In this document: piece by piece, positions 11,960-23,077 of the stretch
How positions within the stretch are numbered: the stretch's first letter is position 1
Layout of the letters: every line of letters begins with the position of its first letter
DNA from: Caecitellus pseudoparvulus
Lineage: Eukaryota > Bigyra: Bicosoecida
Direction of reading: 5' to 3'
Length of the DNA stretch: 64,000 bases
Assembly (NCBI GenBank): GCA_965644315.1
Contig: CBFFRQ010000096.1
Coordinates: 310,001-374,000, forward strand
Position numbers and translations under genes: made by a program
Notes under the pieces: generated by a model
Told to the model about the DNA's origin: nothing
The model's database searches: none
The model's input: only the letters and a program-made list of their open reading frames with translations

Positions 11960-13652
11960 TTACCCCGTGACGTCCACCGCCTCCTCCCGGGCGATCTTGG
12001 AGCTGCGCTCCAGGTCCTCCGTGGGCCCCGACGTGTCGTCGTCCTCACAGCCTCCGTCGCCAGAGACCAAGGCGGGCGCGAGGAGCATGCCACTGCTGGA
12101 GCGCTTGGTGCCCCTGTCCAGCTGTCGCAGCTGGGCCTCCTGCCCCGTCGCGAAGCCCTTGAGCATGGCTGCCATCGCGGATGCCTGTGCCGAGCTCGAC
12201 TCAGCCCCAGCAGCAGCCTGGGCTGCATGCGGCTGCCAAGTCGCAGGGCCACTGACAGGTACAGTTGCAGCCATGGCCAGCGCTGGAGTGTGGGCGGGGC
12301 GGTGTCCGGGTGCCGTGCTGCTGTCTTCGCTGCCGCTGTCGCCTGGGATGCGGAAGGCCCACTTGGCGCCGCCCCTGCGAGCCTCCAACGAGGCGCCCGA
12401 GTCCGAGCCAGTCTGAGACGCAGCGCTGCCGGTTCCTGCACCTGTGCGTCGGAAGAGGCGGCCGCCACCTTCACAGTCGGCAGCGGCAGCGGCCTCCAGG
12501 GCTGCCCAGGACGCCGGCATGGGGGCGGCCAGGACACAGGCCCCCCCTCGGGGCCCACCGCCTTGGCGGGGCTCCAGCTGCACCAGGCGCAGGGGGAAGT
12601 TGCCGGGCCGCTGGCCGGACACGTTGTGGAAGCAGATGTTGGTGGTAGCGGCGCGGACGCTGCCGTCGCCCAGTGCGAAGTGCAGCACGGTGGACGTGGA
12701 CGCGAAGAGCGGCGTGGCGCTGCGCATGCAGTGGATCCACGCCCGGAAGCAGGCTGCCAGGCCTGCCCGGACGTGGGCCTGGATGTGCCCCACCACCTCG
12801 GAACCCAGCGTGCGCTGGGCGGCAGAGCCTGCTGGGGCCATGCAGGCGGCGACGGCGGAGGCAGTGGAGGCCGTGTGCAGCCCCACCATGCAGGGGTGCA
12901 GCATGCCCCGCTGCTCCATGTGGGAGGTCAGCTCGGCAGCCGGCACCCGCAGGAAGCGGCGCATGGGCCCATTCAGGACCTGTGCAGGGCGGGGCGACCC
13001 GTGCGTCGACGCTTGCACCAGCGCGACAAGGCAGTGCAGCTGGGGCTTACATAGAGGATCGGTGCGCCAGTGTGCGGGTCAATGACCTCCGCTGCCTCGG
13101 GCAAGTGGCTGTTGGCGATGGCTGATGCGGCCTTCCAGCACGCCAACGCGCACTCCGCCAAGTTGTCCTCCATGTCCCACTTGGGAGAGGGGGCGACGAG
13201 GGACATCACTTCCCGAAGATCAGCCAGATGGGGGGGCAAGTCACGCAGCAACTCAGCGGCAGCATCCGCCACAAGCAGCCCAGGGCCTGCGGGCGGCGAG
13301 GGACAGTGCGGGGTCAGGGCACTGAGCGGAGGAAACGTGCGCCGCGGCGGCCGACAGCAGCCTCAGTGGCCAGCCCGGGGGCGCACACACCTGCAAACAT
13401 GCCTGGAATACTGGAGGCATGACAGCGAAAGTGTTCAGCAGCGCCGCGGTCCGTGACGATGGTCAGCAGGCCTGTCTTGTCCTGCTTGGGCGCTGCTTCC
13501 GCGATGGCCCGTTCCAGCGTGCGCCGCCACACGAGGGAGGTCTGCACAGTCCTGCCGCTGGGCTGATGTGACGGAATGGAGTCCCCTGATGCCCCTCCCT
13601 CCATGGAGCTGTTGCTGTTGCAGCCTGTGGGGCTGTTCCCAGCCTCTGCCAT
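11960..13652 (-). CDS. PAS-like domain protein, tandem copy A
   Basis: Inferred CDS complement(join(11960..12979, 13051..13286, 13391..13652)), 505 aa. Introns are GT-AG, 71 and 104 nt. The N-terminal 90 residues are Ser/Gly-rich and then helical, followed by a second helical segment (LLVADAAAELLRDLP). A PAS-like core begins VIDPHTGAPILY, with the 71-nt phase-0 intron directly after the Tyr, and continues VLNGPMRRFLRVPAAEL. A C-terminal beta-like segment follows (GDGSVRAATTNICFHN, FPLRLVQLEP). The last 200 residues are low complexity, with a KR-containing patch (GTKRSSSG). PAS folds usually sense small molecules or mediate protein-protein contacts. There is no visible kinase or DNA-binding domain. 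It is the most downstream of three tandem paralogues. Confidence 0.6.
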
Positions 13653-14003
13653 GCTGATGGGTCACGCGCCCACTGGCTGCAGTCCTGCACAGACGTCTGT
13701 GTGACGGAAACGTCGTCTGGGGCGGTGGTCAATTGAGAGCGCCCTGGTGAAGGTGCTGGGGCGCTGGTTTCCTTCGGAGTCGTGGTGCAGAAGGGAGAGG
13801 AATGTGGCGCTTCCACCAAGTGCAGTGTTGCTGCGTGGAAAGGTGGCGTGTTTCGGCGGCGCTACCTTGGGCGCGGTTGCGGGCAGCTCAAACTCTTTCC
13901 GAGAGAAGGAGTGGAGCGGAAAGCACCTCATCGAGCCCTACACTTCGGCAGTGCACGCTGTGTGTATTAACCACATCCTCAAGCTACGTCAGGGTCTTGC
14001 TCT
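13653..14003. other. Intergenic region between PAS genes A and B
   Basis: About 350 bases between two head-to-tail minus-strand genes, expected to contain the promoter of copy A. A GGAAACG element is at 13706-13712, about 55 bases upstream of the ATG. Short reverse ORFs here look like chance frames. Confidence 0.5.
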
Positions 14004-15825
14004 TCACAGGGCTGCTGCGCCCAGCTCCCCGCCGCCACCCACGCTGCCCGAGTCCCCTGCCGTGCTGCCACTCCCTGCCATCGTCGGCACGCTCTCTGCG
14101 TCCTCCTCAGGCCGCAGGGACGTGGTGCTGAGCTGCCCAACGCTCTGCGGCAGCGGCTGCCCTTCCCGTCCTCGCTTCATGCCCCGCGCAGCGTCGCCAG
14201 CAGCCGACGCTGCCGTCATGGAGTGCGAGGTGGCGGGTGCGGGGGACTCCAGCCAGGATGCCGGCAAGGGGCGGGTCACTGGCAGGGGCGGTGTCAGTGC
14301 GGCCGCCGCGCCACCCCCTGCCACCATGGCTGCCGTTTGGCCGCCGTCGACGCCCTGCCCGCCTCCGCCTTGCCACCTGGCGCGCTTCGGCAGCCCCTGC
14401 AGCACTGAGGACCAGGAGGAGGAGGACTGGCGACCCCCCTCAGACATGCCACTGCCACTGCCGCTGCCGCTGCCCCCTCCAGGCGTCAGAGGGGGACCCT
14501 TCCCAGTCTGCGTCGGCACCGCTGGCAAGTCCTCGCCAGTGGAGCCATCTGCAGAGCCCGACCCCGACCCCTGGCGCGAGTCCCCGCCAGAGGCTGTGTC
14601 TTGGCGGGAGCCCTCACGACTGCCCTCCCCATCCCCTGACCCGGCGCCGCCCGAGCCGCTGCCGCTGCCATCGCCAGACCCCGTGCCTGAGCGGGAGCCC
14701 CGGCCATGCGGGTCGCTGGAGTCATTGGAGCTGCCGTTGCGGTTGTCACCGCTGTCTGAGCCGTGCGACGCAGCAGGGTCAGGGCCAGATCGAATAGGCG
14801 CCGGTGGGTGCCGCACGAGGGAGGCTTGTGCCTGGCTTGACTGGCGCTCGGCAGGTACAGCCCAGGCTGCCGCTGCCCACGCGGGGGGCAGGCCGCTGGG
14901 GGGGGCTGGCACGGCCGCGGGGCGCGGGCCACTGGCTGTCAGCGTGAGGCGTGCGACGGTGATGGGGGTGGACGTGCCCAGCCCTGGGTGGCGCAAGAAG
15001 GTGGTGGTCACGTGCAGGGCCCTCAGCGAGCCGTCGGCGGTTGGCAGGTAGGCCATGTTCCCCACCGATGCAGAGCCGGTCGGGTTCGAAGCGGCTTCTA
15101 CGAGGGCCTGGCGCTTGGCGTTGATGTGGGGGGCCATGTGCCCTGCCAACTCACCCAGGGGAGGCGGCTGAGGGTGCCCTTCACCGCCCCCCTTCGCGTA
15201 GGCCATGGCGAGCAAGTGCCCTGGCAGGCAGCGCGACGGCAGCGTGCCGTGGGTGGACACATGCTCCAGGATTTCAGAGGCCTTCAAGCCCGTCAGCCTC
15301 ACAAAGCGTCGGTTGATGCACTGCGCACAGGTACGCCGGCGGGCGAGCGTGAGGCGTTCGGGATGCCAGCGCGAAACGCCGCTGTCACACAGCACGTCAC
15401 ACGAGCACACGTACATAGCAGAGCGGGAGCTTGGAAGTAAACGGATCCAGAATCATGGACACCTCTGCCATGAGGGAGTCCTCCACTCCCATCGCAACCT
15501 CCACAGCGTGGCCAACCAGCGCCTCCAGCTGAGCGGGCGTTGCCATGGCCATCGATGCAGGGGACGCTGCCGGCCGCCCCGGCTCCTGGGCTTGAATGTG
15601 GTGCAGGACTTCTGCTTCAAGGGGACCAAGGGCTGAGAACGTGCAGCATTCGGCACCCCGCATGCTCTCTGGAATGCAGACAGCTCCCTCTGGGACACAT
15701 GCCGCCAAGAACTGCAGTCCCAGCGACGCCGAGGACGCCGCGCTGGCAGCCAGCTTGCTGTGCACCATTTCCCTCCAATCGCTACTCATGCTGCCCACTG
15801 ACTGCGTGCCTCCTGTCTCCGCCAT
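14004..15825 (-). CDS. PAS-like domain protein, tandem copy B
   Basis: Inferred CDS complement(join(14004..15320, 15415..15825)), 575 aa. The ATG at 15825 was chosen because it gives an N-terminus (MAETGGTQSVGSMSSDW) resembling that of copy A (MAEAGNS). A helical segment with LGPLEAEVLHHI precedes the PAS-like start MILDPFTSKLPLCY. A 94-nt phase-0 intron follows the Tyr, exactly as in copy A, and the next exon reads CINRRFVRLTGLKASEIL, the classic PAS F-x-x-L-T-G helix. A closing strand region (DGSLRALHVTTTFL, PITVARLTLTASG) comes next. The C-terminal 250 residues are extremely rich in Ser and Gly (SGSG repeats) and end with a KR patch (GMKRGREG). The intron contains one GAAACGCC element (15373-15380). 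Confidence 0.65.
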
Positions 15826-16142
15826 TGCCGGTCGGTCTTGGAACGCACTGTACCTCGCCAGCGGGAGGAGCTGTCGCTGCGCTGGGCCAAAGGGCGAAAC
15901 ACGCCTGCTGCAGGTGGGAATCGATAACTTGCGTAGGTGTGCCGGCCCGGTGCTGAATCCAGACAGCATCTCAGCCAGGGGTTTTTGTTTTGTGTGCAGA
16001 CGCGCAGGCGGGAGGGGCATTGCCAGGCCCAAGGTTCGGTGGCGCCACCTCGGCAGCGGCGAGAGAGAGCTGGGCAGTTACATCGGAGGCGAAAACACTT
16101 CCCTTGGGCCCTCTGCAGCTGCACCGCATGGGGACCTCAAGC
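15826..16142. other. Intergenic region between PAS genes B and C
   Basis: About 315 bases, expected to hold the promoter of copy B. The frame upstream of 15825 stays open for about 69 codons but resembles no PAS copy, so it was not taken as coding. No repeat or RNA gene was seen. Confidence 0.5.
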
Positions 16143-17954
16143 TTACATTATTCTCTCTGTGCTTGCGAAAGCCCCCTCCGTTGGGCTGCTCTGAGCAGTG
16201 TCCAGGCTGCGTGACCCGCCCGTCGGTGGACCCATCGATTGTGGAGGGAGAGCAGAGCGACCCGGCAGTGCCAGCGGCGGTTCCAACCCCGACATCGAAG
16301 CAGAAGAAGGCTGGCCGCTGAGGGCAGACCCTCGATGAAGCGCGGTGTCTCGCCAGAGGCTGGGAACCTGTGCCTGCCACGCTGTGAGCGGTGGAGCCGC
16401 CGAGTGTGTCCCCCCTGAAGCAGGGCTCGCCGCCCAGCTGTTGACATGGCTGCTGACACCACTGTGGAATGGGGGGTAGGGGCTTACCGTTGTACGAAAC
16501 CCAAGCGTCGTGGCAGGGGAGCGCTGCGCTAGGGAAGCGGAGCCCTGCGCGCTTGCCAGGCTGGGCTGCGGAACACCTCGCAGCAGTGCGTGCCAGTCAG
16601 CGGCGACAGCATTCGCGCTATCATTGGAGGGGGGGCGCACAGGCCCCACTGCGGGAGGGAGAGGGGCAAGCTGAGGATTGAGCTGCAGCCGGATGGGCTG
16701 CCCCACCACAGACACGCGGGGGTAGCATTCTTGAGACTGAGGCTGGGGACTGTGCTGGCTGCCCGGCGCCTCGAAGGTGCCAGAGCCTTGGGCAGCCTGT
16801 GACTTGGATGACTGCCTGGAAGCAGAGCTCTTGGTTGAAGGGGTTGTGCGGGATGCAGTCCGCACATCCTCGCCATCAATGGTCGGCTTGCCTTGCACTC
16901 CAAACTCGACGACGGCTGTCGTCACAGGTGTCAGAACAGGCGTGCCGACGCAGGGCTCAGCCACGAACTGGCGGTGCCAGGAGGTAGACACAGTAAGTGT
17001 GCACTGCTTGCCAGTCGGATGCAGCCACGCTTCGCCCTGGCAGACGGAGTCTGTGCCCTGGACTGAATCCAGACACCTCAACAGCGCTCGCAGCTTGCCC
17101 ATCGCAAGTCGCCCGGTACCAGCCAGCGCGTCCGGCGTCCAAGCACTTTGCAGGCAGGACTCGGCGCCGCTGCTCGCGCGCACTGCAGCTGCAGCGTTGC
17201 CCGGCTGGGCCTGCTGCAAGCCTGCTGTGTGGGGTTTCGCTTGCGCTTCTCGAATCGCTTGTACAGCCCCCGTCCAGCAGTGAGGGGGGGGTACGCCCCT
17301 GGAGGCGAGGTGGGCCTGAATGATTTTCGCCTGCCCAGTGTGCCCCATGAGATCTTCGTACGCTTCGCTCCATGTCTGGAAGGGCGGCGGGTGCGGGTGT
17401 ATCAACAGTTTGTCAGGTGCGGCCCAGCGTGGGCCAAGCGCACTTGCAGTTACCCTGGTTACAAGGGGGCAGGTGCGTATGCGCTCTGAGCCGCGGGAAC
17501 CCGCTGCACTCACCACCAAGACTGGAAGAAGTGAGTTCAATGGCTCGTACACTGTGCACATGGCTGGGCGTGCCGCCTGCTCCACAGCCCGAGCGATGGA
17601 CAGTGCATGGCTTGCCCACGCCTGCACAGCCTTCGTACTTGGGCTGCCTGCCCGCACAGCTGCAAGGTGGCCGAGCAAGCTCGCCCCCGCCCTGGCAACT
17701 TCATGGTCCACAATGCTGCGTTTATGAATGCAGGCGGCCTCTGCGGGCCCCAGAGTCACGAACAGCGCTGCCAGGCCCTCCGGCAGGCCAGAGGCGCCGT
17801 GAGCAGCATTGTACGCCTCGGCGGACGGCATTGCCACGCGCAGCGGCTTCACAGCTTCTGCTGCCTCTTCCGCCCATTCTTGCACTGACTCAGTGATACA
17901 GTTCACGAAAAATTCCTCCAGGGGGCGCTGTGCAGCACCAGCCACGCCGTGCAT
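16143..17954 (-). CDS. PAS-like domain protein, tandem copy C
   Basis: Inferred CDS complement(join(16143..17375, 17514..17954)), 557 aa. The ATG at 17954 gives MHGVAGAAQRPLEEFF. An N-terminal helical region contains VTLGPAEAACIHKRSI, similar to the LGPLEAEVLHHI element of copy B. The PAS-like core begins CTVYEPLNSLLPVLV. The next exon reads TWSEAYEDLMGHTGQAKII, a clear PAS helix motif. The 138-nt intron between them is a multiple of three and has no stop, so it could be retained, but it sits at the same place as in copies A and B and has a gtgagt donor. A later segment (EAWLHPTGKQCTLTVSTS) matches the closing strands of the other copies. The C-terminal 270 residues are Ser/Pro/Gln-rich and disordered. 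Confidence 0.6.
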   Translation of the reverse strand: MHGVAGAAQRPLEEFFVNCITESVQEWAEEAAEAVKPLRVAMPSAEAYNAAHGASGLPEGLAALFVTLGPAEAACIHKRSIVDHEVARAGASLLGHLAAVRAGSPSTKAVQAWASHALSIARAVEQAARPAMCTVYEPLNSLLPVLVVSAAGSRGSERIRTCPLVTRVTASALGPRWAAPDKLLIHPHPPPFQTWSEAYEDLMGHTGQAKIIQAHLASRGVPPPHCWTGAVQAIREAQAKPHTAGLQQAQPGNAAAAVRASSGAESCLQSAWTPDALAGTGRLAMGKLRALLRCLDSVQGTDSVCQGEAWLHPTGKQCTLTVSTSWHRQFVAEPCVGTPVLTPVTTAVVEFGVQGKPTIDGEDVRTASRTTPSTKSSASRQSSKSQAAQGSGTFEAPGSQHSPQPQSQECYPRVSVVGQPIRLQLNPQLAPLPPAVGPVRPPSNDSANAVAADWHALLRGVPQPSLASAQGSASLAQRSPATTLGFRTTVSPYPPFHSGVSSHVNSWAASPASGGTHSAAPPLTAWQAQVPSLWRDTALHRGSALSGQPSSASMSGLEPPLALPGRSALPPQSMGPPTGGSRSLDTAQSSPTEGAFASTERIM

Positions 17955-18328
17955 GCCTTGAGATCGAGCGGCCGCCTCCGCCGCCGCTGCTGCCTCTCTG
18001 ATTCCGCAGCTGGCTGTGCACGGCAGCCGCGTCAAAGCAGAGAAGGCCAATCCTTTTCTGACTGCACAGCTGCACCCTTCCAGAAGAAATCCACCCAACC
18101 TTGGCTTTGGTCTGTGGCTGCCGTTCCCGCCCTGCTGCCGGCAGGTGAGTTTTTGAGTCGTGGCCTCGATGTGGGAGCGCACAGAGTGTCTCGACGCGCG
18201 AAGCCGCCCAACACCGCGGGGGAGTGCGCCCACACCCGCCCCCGCGAGAACTGACCGCGCTCACAGCAACAAGCCTCCGTTCCTCACCACACAAGGGCCT
18301 AGTCAGGCAATGGCACGGTACGGGGTCT
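17955..18328. other. Intergenic region upstream of PAS gene C
   Basis: About 370 bases between PAS gene C and the stop codon of the OSCA/CSC1-like gene. An open minus-strand frame continues upstream of 17954 to 18233 and could encode a longer N-terminus for copy C. It has no counterpart in copies A or B. Nothing else was recognised. Confidence 0.5.
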
Positions 18329-21300
18329 TCACACGAGGAATTCGTCGGCGTCGTTGGCACGCCCATCTGCGGGAGCTCTGTGGAGAGCACTGTCCGGTGC
18401 TGCGTCCAGGGCTCCGTCCGCCGTGCCGGCTCTCGCTGTCGACCTGAGCGCGGGAAGGCGAGGTTTGCCTGCTTCGGTGCCTCGCTGGGGTACTGCCTCA
18501 CCGGTTCTGCGAATGGGACCCAAGGGCGGGAGCACGGCGACCCTTCCGCTGCTGCCCATCGTGGGCTCGTCATCTGACGAGTCATCGGGGTGCCGAGGAA
18601 GTGCGAAAACACTTGTCACTTTCGGGGCCGGAGCCACCCTGGCCACCGAAGACTTGAATGCGGACAGCAGGCCGGAGGCTTTGGCCTTTGAAGCACTGTT
18701 TGATGGCTGCGATGCCGGTCCAGCCTGACTCCCTCCCACCTGCTCGCTGCTGCCATGGAGCGGCGTCTGAGCTGCCCTTGCGCTGGAGACAGCAGAATCT
18801 ATCGACGCTCGAGGGAGGGCAAAACAGTCACAGCACCCACATGCTACTGGCAGCTGCCGGGCAAGGGCTGTGCTCCAGTGGTCGAAGGCAAGAACATTGC
18901 TACGGCCGATGCAGCCTCCCAGCTTGGACGACATGCACGCGGCACGGCGGCCTCGCCGCTGGGCTTCGGCGTAGGAAAGGAGGCTGTCCATGTCGATGCT
19001 CCCATCCCGTTGCACAAGTATGTGGGGTACATCCTCTGGTGCAGTCCACCGTTCGTACTGTCGCCCAGGAAGCACGGGAAGCATAGTGCTCACGTGCTGC
19101 TCCGACTCAGCAAGGGCAAGGGCTTGAGCGAAACCTCCCCACAATGGGTCTTCCAGGGGGCTATACGATACACGGCTGCCCTGCACTGCACTCAACTGGA
19201 CGGTGCTCAAGTGGACCCCTTGCGGCACTAGCTCTCCTTGAACGCGCACCGACATGGCACCGCCTTGGGCGATGAAGGCCAGCGCCTCCAGCTTCAGGCG
19301 GGAGCCTTCGACAGCGTGTGGAACGAGCGCCCAACCTTGTCGCTTGTTGATGTCCGTCAGTGTGGGATTGTCGCCTTCCCTCACAAGCTGCCTGTACGGT
19401 TGCGTGAACGCAGGCAGGAACCGCTCTGGGTGAGGCGCGAACAGGCTGTGCATGCCTTGCCCCATCTTGCCGCATGTCGCGACCCTCGAGAGATGTGACG
19501 CACAAGGGGGGGGGCAGACTCTCTGGAGCAGGCACGCCGATGCGAGGCCCAGTACCAAGACGCAAGCGCAGATGAGTGAGGGGACGTACAGGGTGCGCAC
19601 AGCGACATCTGCAACAACGGGTGGGAGCTGAGCCCCCATGCTCGCGATGGCTGCCCGGCCTTGCCCAGGATTCAACGTCTCGAGCAGATGCTGGCTCTGC
19701 ACAAGTGCGGGGCTGCTGTACACACCCCAGCACGCTGCGAGGTAGGCAGCCACGAGGAGCAGCAAGCACGCCCCAACTCCCCGCTCCACTTGGTAGCTCG
19801 GGTCTCGTTCAGGAACTGCCATGACTCGGTAGGCGAGTAGCTTGACTTGCCAGTACTCCAGAGCTAGCGAGGCAGCGACGAAGCAGAGCATGATCGGCGC
19901 GCCAGGGGAGGCAACCGCAGCGATGAACAGCCATGTGAGCGCACGAGAGTAGTGTTTCCCAGCAGGCAGTCGTCTTGGCCGCCACTCGTAGTTGACCTGG
20001 TCTTGATCTGATCCCTCTTCCAGCGCCTTCCGGCGATGTCGCGGCAGGAGGAAGAAGTGCCGGACCAAGCTTGGTGCGTTTCCAGCGACAGCATCCAGCA
20101 GGACGAATGCGCACATATACGAAGAGATAGCCACTTGGCATGTAGGTGACAAAGCCATGAATGCTCCCTGTGTAGTGCCGAAAGCAGGGTCTACAAACGT
20201 GAAGGGAGTCGAAGCAGGCGAGTATCCCTGCGGAGGCCTCAACTCACCAGCTTCACGCCCAAGCTTGCTTCCACTGGGGCAGAAAGGTGAGACTGTAAGA
20301 AGACAAACAGCGGAAAGACGATGGCGTTTGCAAGGAGGAACACTTGAGTGAGCCACCACTGAGTGAAAGCTGCGTCGCTGCGGGAGACGTGCTGTGCAGA
20401 GCTTGCGATCGCTGCGGACATGTGCGGAAGAAGCATCGCAGTAGCGGCAGACAGCACCGCATAGGACCAGGGAAACAACCGTAGAACTTGAGCGCACTCA
20501 GCAAAGCTGCTACATACTGCTCCTGCGCTGCTTGCAGATGTCAATCGGGCCAGGCCTAGCTCGAATCCCCACGCAGCAACAAGCGCCTCTGCTTCCTGTC
20601 TGCAGTAGCACTGAACCAAGTCCTCTTGCGAATAGCCACGCTGATCTACGTTTGAAGCTGCCGAGTGCACTTGCTGCGGCGCCTGCAAGTGAGGCTGTGC
20701 GTTGCATAGCTTCTGAGAGTTGGTGGGATCCAGGCACACGCCAAAGCAGGGGTCCGCAGTCCATCCGCCTTGCCCTAGGTTGTTTTCCAGAGAGGCCTGC
20801 CCCCAAGCGAGAGAAACCAGATTGGACGAATTGCACTGTTGCCGTGGAACCTGCTGCAGTCTTGTATCAGGTGGAAAAGCTGTGGTGCCAAACGCAGCTG
20901 CCGGAGCCACATATTCACATACACCGCCAGGGGGAGACTGACCCGCCGCTTGGATGAACCCTTGGCCAGCGATGACGTGAAGCGCAGCCAAAAGGCAGAG
21001 CACGAGACACCCCACCAGCCCGACCAGAGTGCAAGCCTTGAAGTTATGCTCGTCGCTCTGAAACAGAGCCGACCAAGAGACACTCTCAGGGTGGGGAGCC
21101 GGCGCCACCGCCACGCGCCGTCCCTTGAGCAGCAGGCCTTGAGAGGAACCACACGACACACCCCGGCAGCAACAAAGCGCGCATGTTGAGGAGCTGTAGT
21201 CCTCCACCACTCTCTGCCAGCTTTCTTCGTTGTTGAAAGTGATGAATGCCGCCCCAGCTTGAGCTGAGTGGGGAAGGGACGGCGTGGCGCTGTCCAGCTC

Positions 21301-22785
21301 TTGCAGCGCAAGGTCACAATCCGCAAGCTGATCCTGTGCCGCAATTGCACGCTCAGAATCTGCCTCTGGTGAGGAATCAGAGTACTTGAGGCAGTCTGCC
21401 ACCAGCCTGTCGCGCTCCCGCTTCATGGCCACCATGCTGGCGTAGTGGGTGGACAGAGCAGGACTCTGCGGGACAACTTGCACATCTGCGACCCACTTGC
21501 CTGCCGCCCCGCTCCCACAAAACTGGGATGCGACCTCTGTGGTGGGATTCAGCGTCCCTCGAGGCCGCCTCTGCAGCGTTGCCAGCGATAGCTGCGCTGT
21601 GTTTTGGGGGTCGAAGGCGTGCCGGGCTGGTGCAGCATAGCAGGGACATCGCCGCCGCCCAGCAGTGCTGGATGCCGCACTGCTCAAGTCCGCCAGCCGG
21701 TCAAAATGCTCTGCAACCTCTTGTGCTGTCGTGCTGGGGTGCAGACCCTGGGCTATGACGCTGTAGTGCGCAACGCGCGGTTGCCTCCACGGCTCGCGTC
21801 GAATGTCCACGGTCACCGCCCATCGCCACTCGATGACTAGCGCCAAGAGGGCAGCCCCTGCAATGACCTGAAATACAGAGCAGTACAGGAAGATGAAGTC
21901 GAGGAGTTGGTCAGACATGCCAGGCAGCGCTATGGTTTGGTGGGGGCAGGGGTCGTCCACAGTTCCCAGGCACGTGGAGTTCTTCATGCCGGTCCACTTT
22001 GCTGTCTCCGGTTTGCCCAAGCCTGCGAAGGACACAGTGCCTACGCCAAGCATGTCTTCGTCCAGCTTGGACAGCCTGTCCCCGAACGAGCTGAGCACCA
22101 TGACGGGAACGCTGGTGATGGCAGCGACCACCAGAGCAATGGGTGCCATCTTCTGCACAGGACAAGGGCCCACCTGGCATGAGTATGGAAACTCGGCATT
22201 GTCTGGAGGCGCGCGCTCACCAGGAGACTGAGCAGCAGCTTCAGCGGGGGGGCAGCGCCAGCGTTCCCGAGGCTTGGGCTGGAATTGCAGCAGATCCTCG
22301 CGAGTCCACCGGCATGCACTTCTTTCGTGAAGACCCCGAGAGCCTGGCGTGTTTGCGGGGAGTGGGGGAGGGCGTGCATGCAAGTAGCGTTTCATGGGCG
22401 TTCAGCGACAGCGGCGGCGAAGCGCAGCAGCACTCACTTCTGCCTGGTTCGGCCGCACCCAGAGCTCCTTGCTCAGGCGTGACAGCAGCGCACCTCCCAG
22501 GTGCTTCTTCAAGCCAAGCTCTTTTGCCTTCAGGTACGCTCGGCGACGTCGCGCCTCTGCTTCGCGTTGTGAACGCAAGCGGATGTGCCGTTCCCCTGAG
22601 GCATTGACTCGCTCGCGCACCTCCTTTGCATCTGCCAGCACACGTCCATCGTGCGCAAAGAGCAGTTCAGGCTCCAAGCTTTCCTCTGCTGTGCGGATAT
22701 TTTCAGCAGCTTGAAGACTCTGGGCCGCTGCATCGGCGTAGTGAGCCAGCATGCGCTGGCGGGCGTTGCGCCTGCTGCTATCCAT
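18329..22785 (-). CDS. OSCA/CSC1/TMEM63-type mechanosensitive cation channel
   Basis: Inferred CDS complement(join(18329..20167, 20248..22173, 22221..22343, 22438..22785)), about 1,411 aa. Introns are GT-AG (94, 47 and 80 nt). An N-terminal charged helix leads to hydrophobic segments (PPLKLLLSLL, APIALVVAAITSVPVMVL, LLDFIFLYCSVFQVIAG). The cytosolic domain carries the family hallmarks: RVAHYSVIAQGLHPS then EVAEHFDRL, later AGAAFITFNNEESWQRVV, and a KGRRVAVAPAPHPESVSW block before the next membrane span. The last exon has the multi-span C-terminal half, including HYSRALTWLFIAAVASPG and a Tyr-rich span (LEYWQVKLLAYR). About 350 Ser-rich cytosolic residues end the protein. Family members form dimeric, tension-gated, calcium-permeable channels of plasma or internal membranes. 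This protein is longer than the usual 700-1,000 residues. The upstream in-frame GTG was not used as the start. Confidence 0.8.
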
Positions 22786-23077
22786 GCTTGCCACAGATGA
22801 AGCTGGCAGACTGGCTCGAGCCGCCGGCTCTCACACGCTCATTCACACGAGCAGCACGAACACAATTCAAAAACAAGCCTGTGCACTCACACTGACAACT
22901 TCCTTTTGACTGTGCACTTGTCTTGCATCACCAGCGCTGGTAGCGGTGTGAGCGTTGCAGCGGCACCACCGTCAAGTGCGGATTTTGACCATATTCAAGG
23001 TGCCCCATCAAGCGAACGCTGCTTGGGAAGCACAGCATTAGGGGGCAGTCAACGAGTCTGACACGCCCTCCATAGTC
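22786..23077. promoter_or_regulatory. Divergent promoter region, OSCA-like channel and chitin synthase
   Basis: About 290 bases separate the two divergent start codons. The centre is AT-richer than the flanks. No RNA gene, repeat or ORF conserved with known proteins was seen. The assignment as a promoter is by position only. Confidence 0.45.

Noticed and set aside
14440-14720. Repetitive DNA in PAS gene B
   Set aside because: The repeats are codons for the Ser/Gly tail. They are compositional and not a CRISPR array or mobile element.
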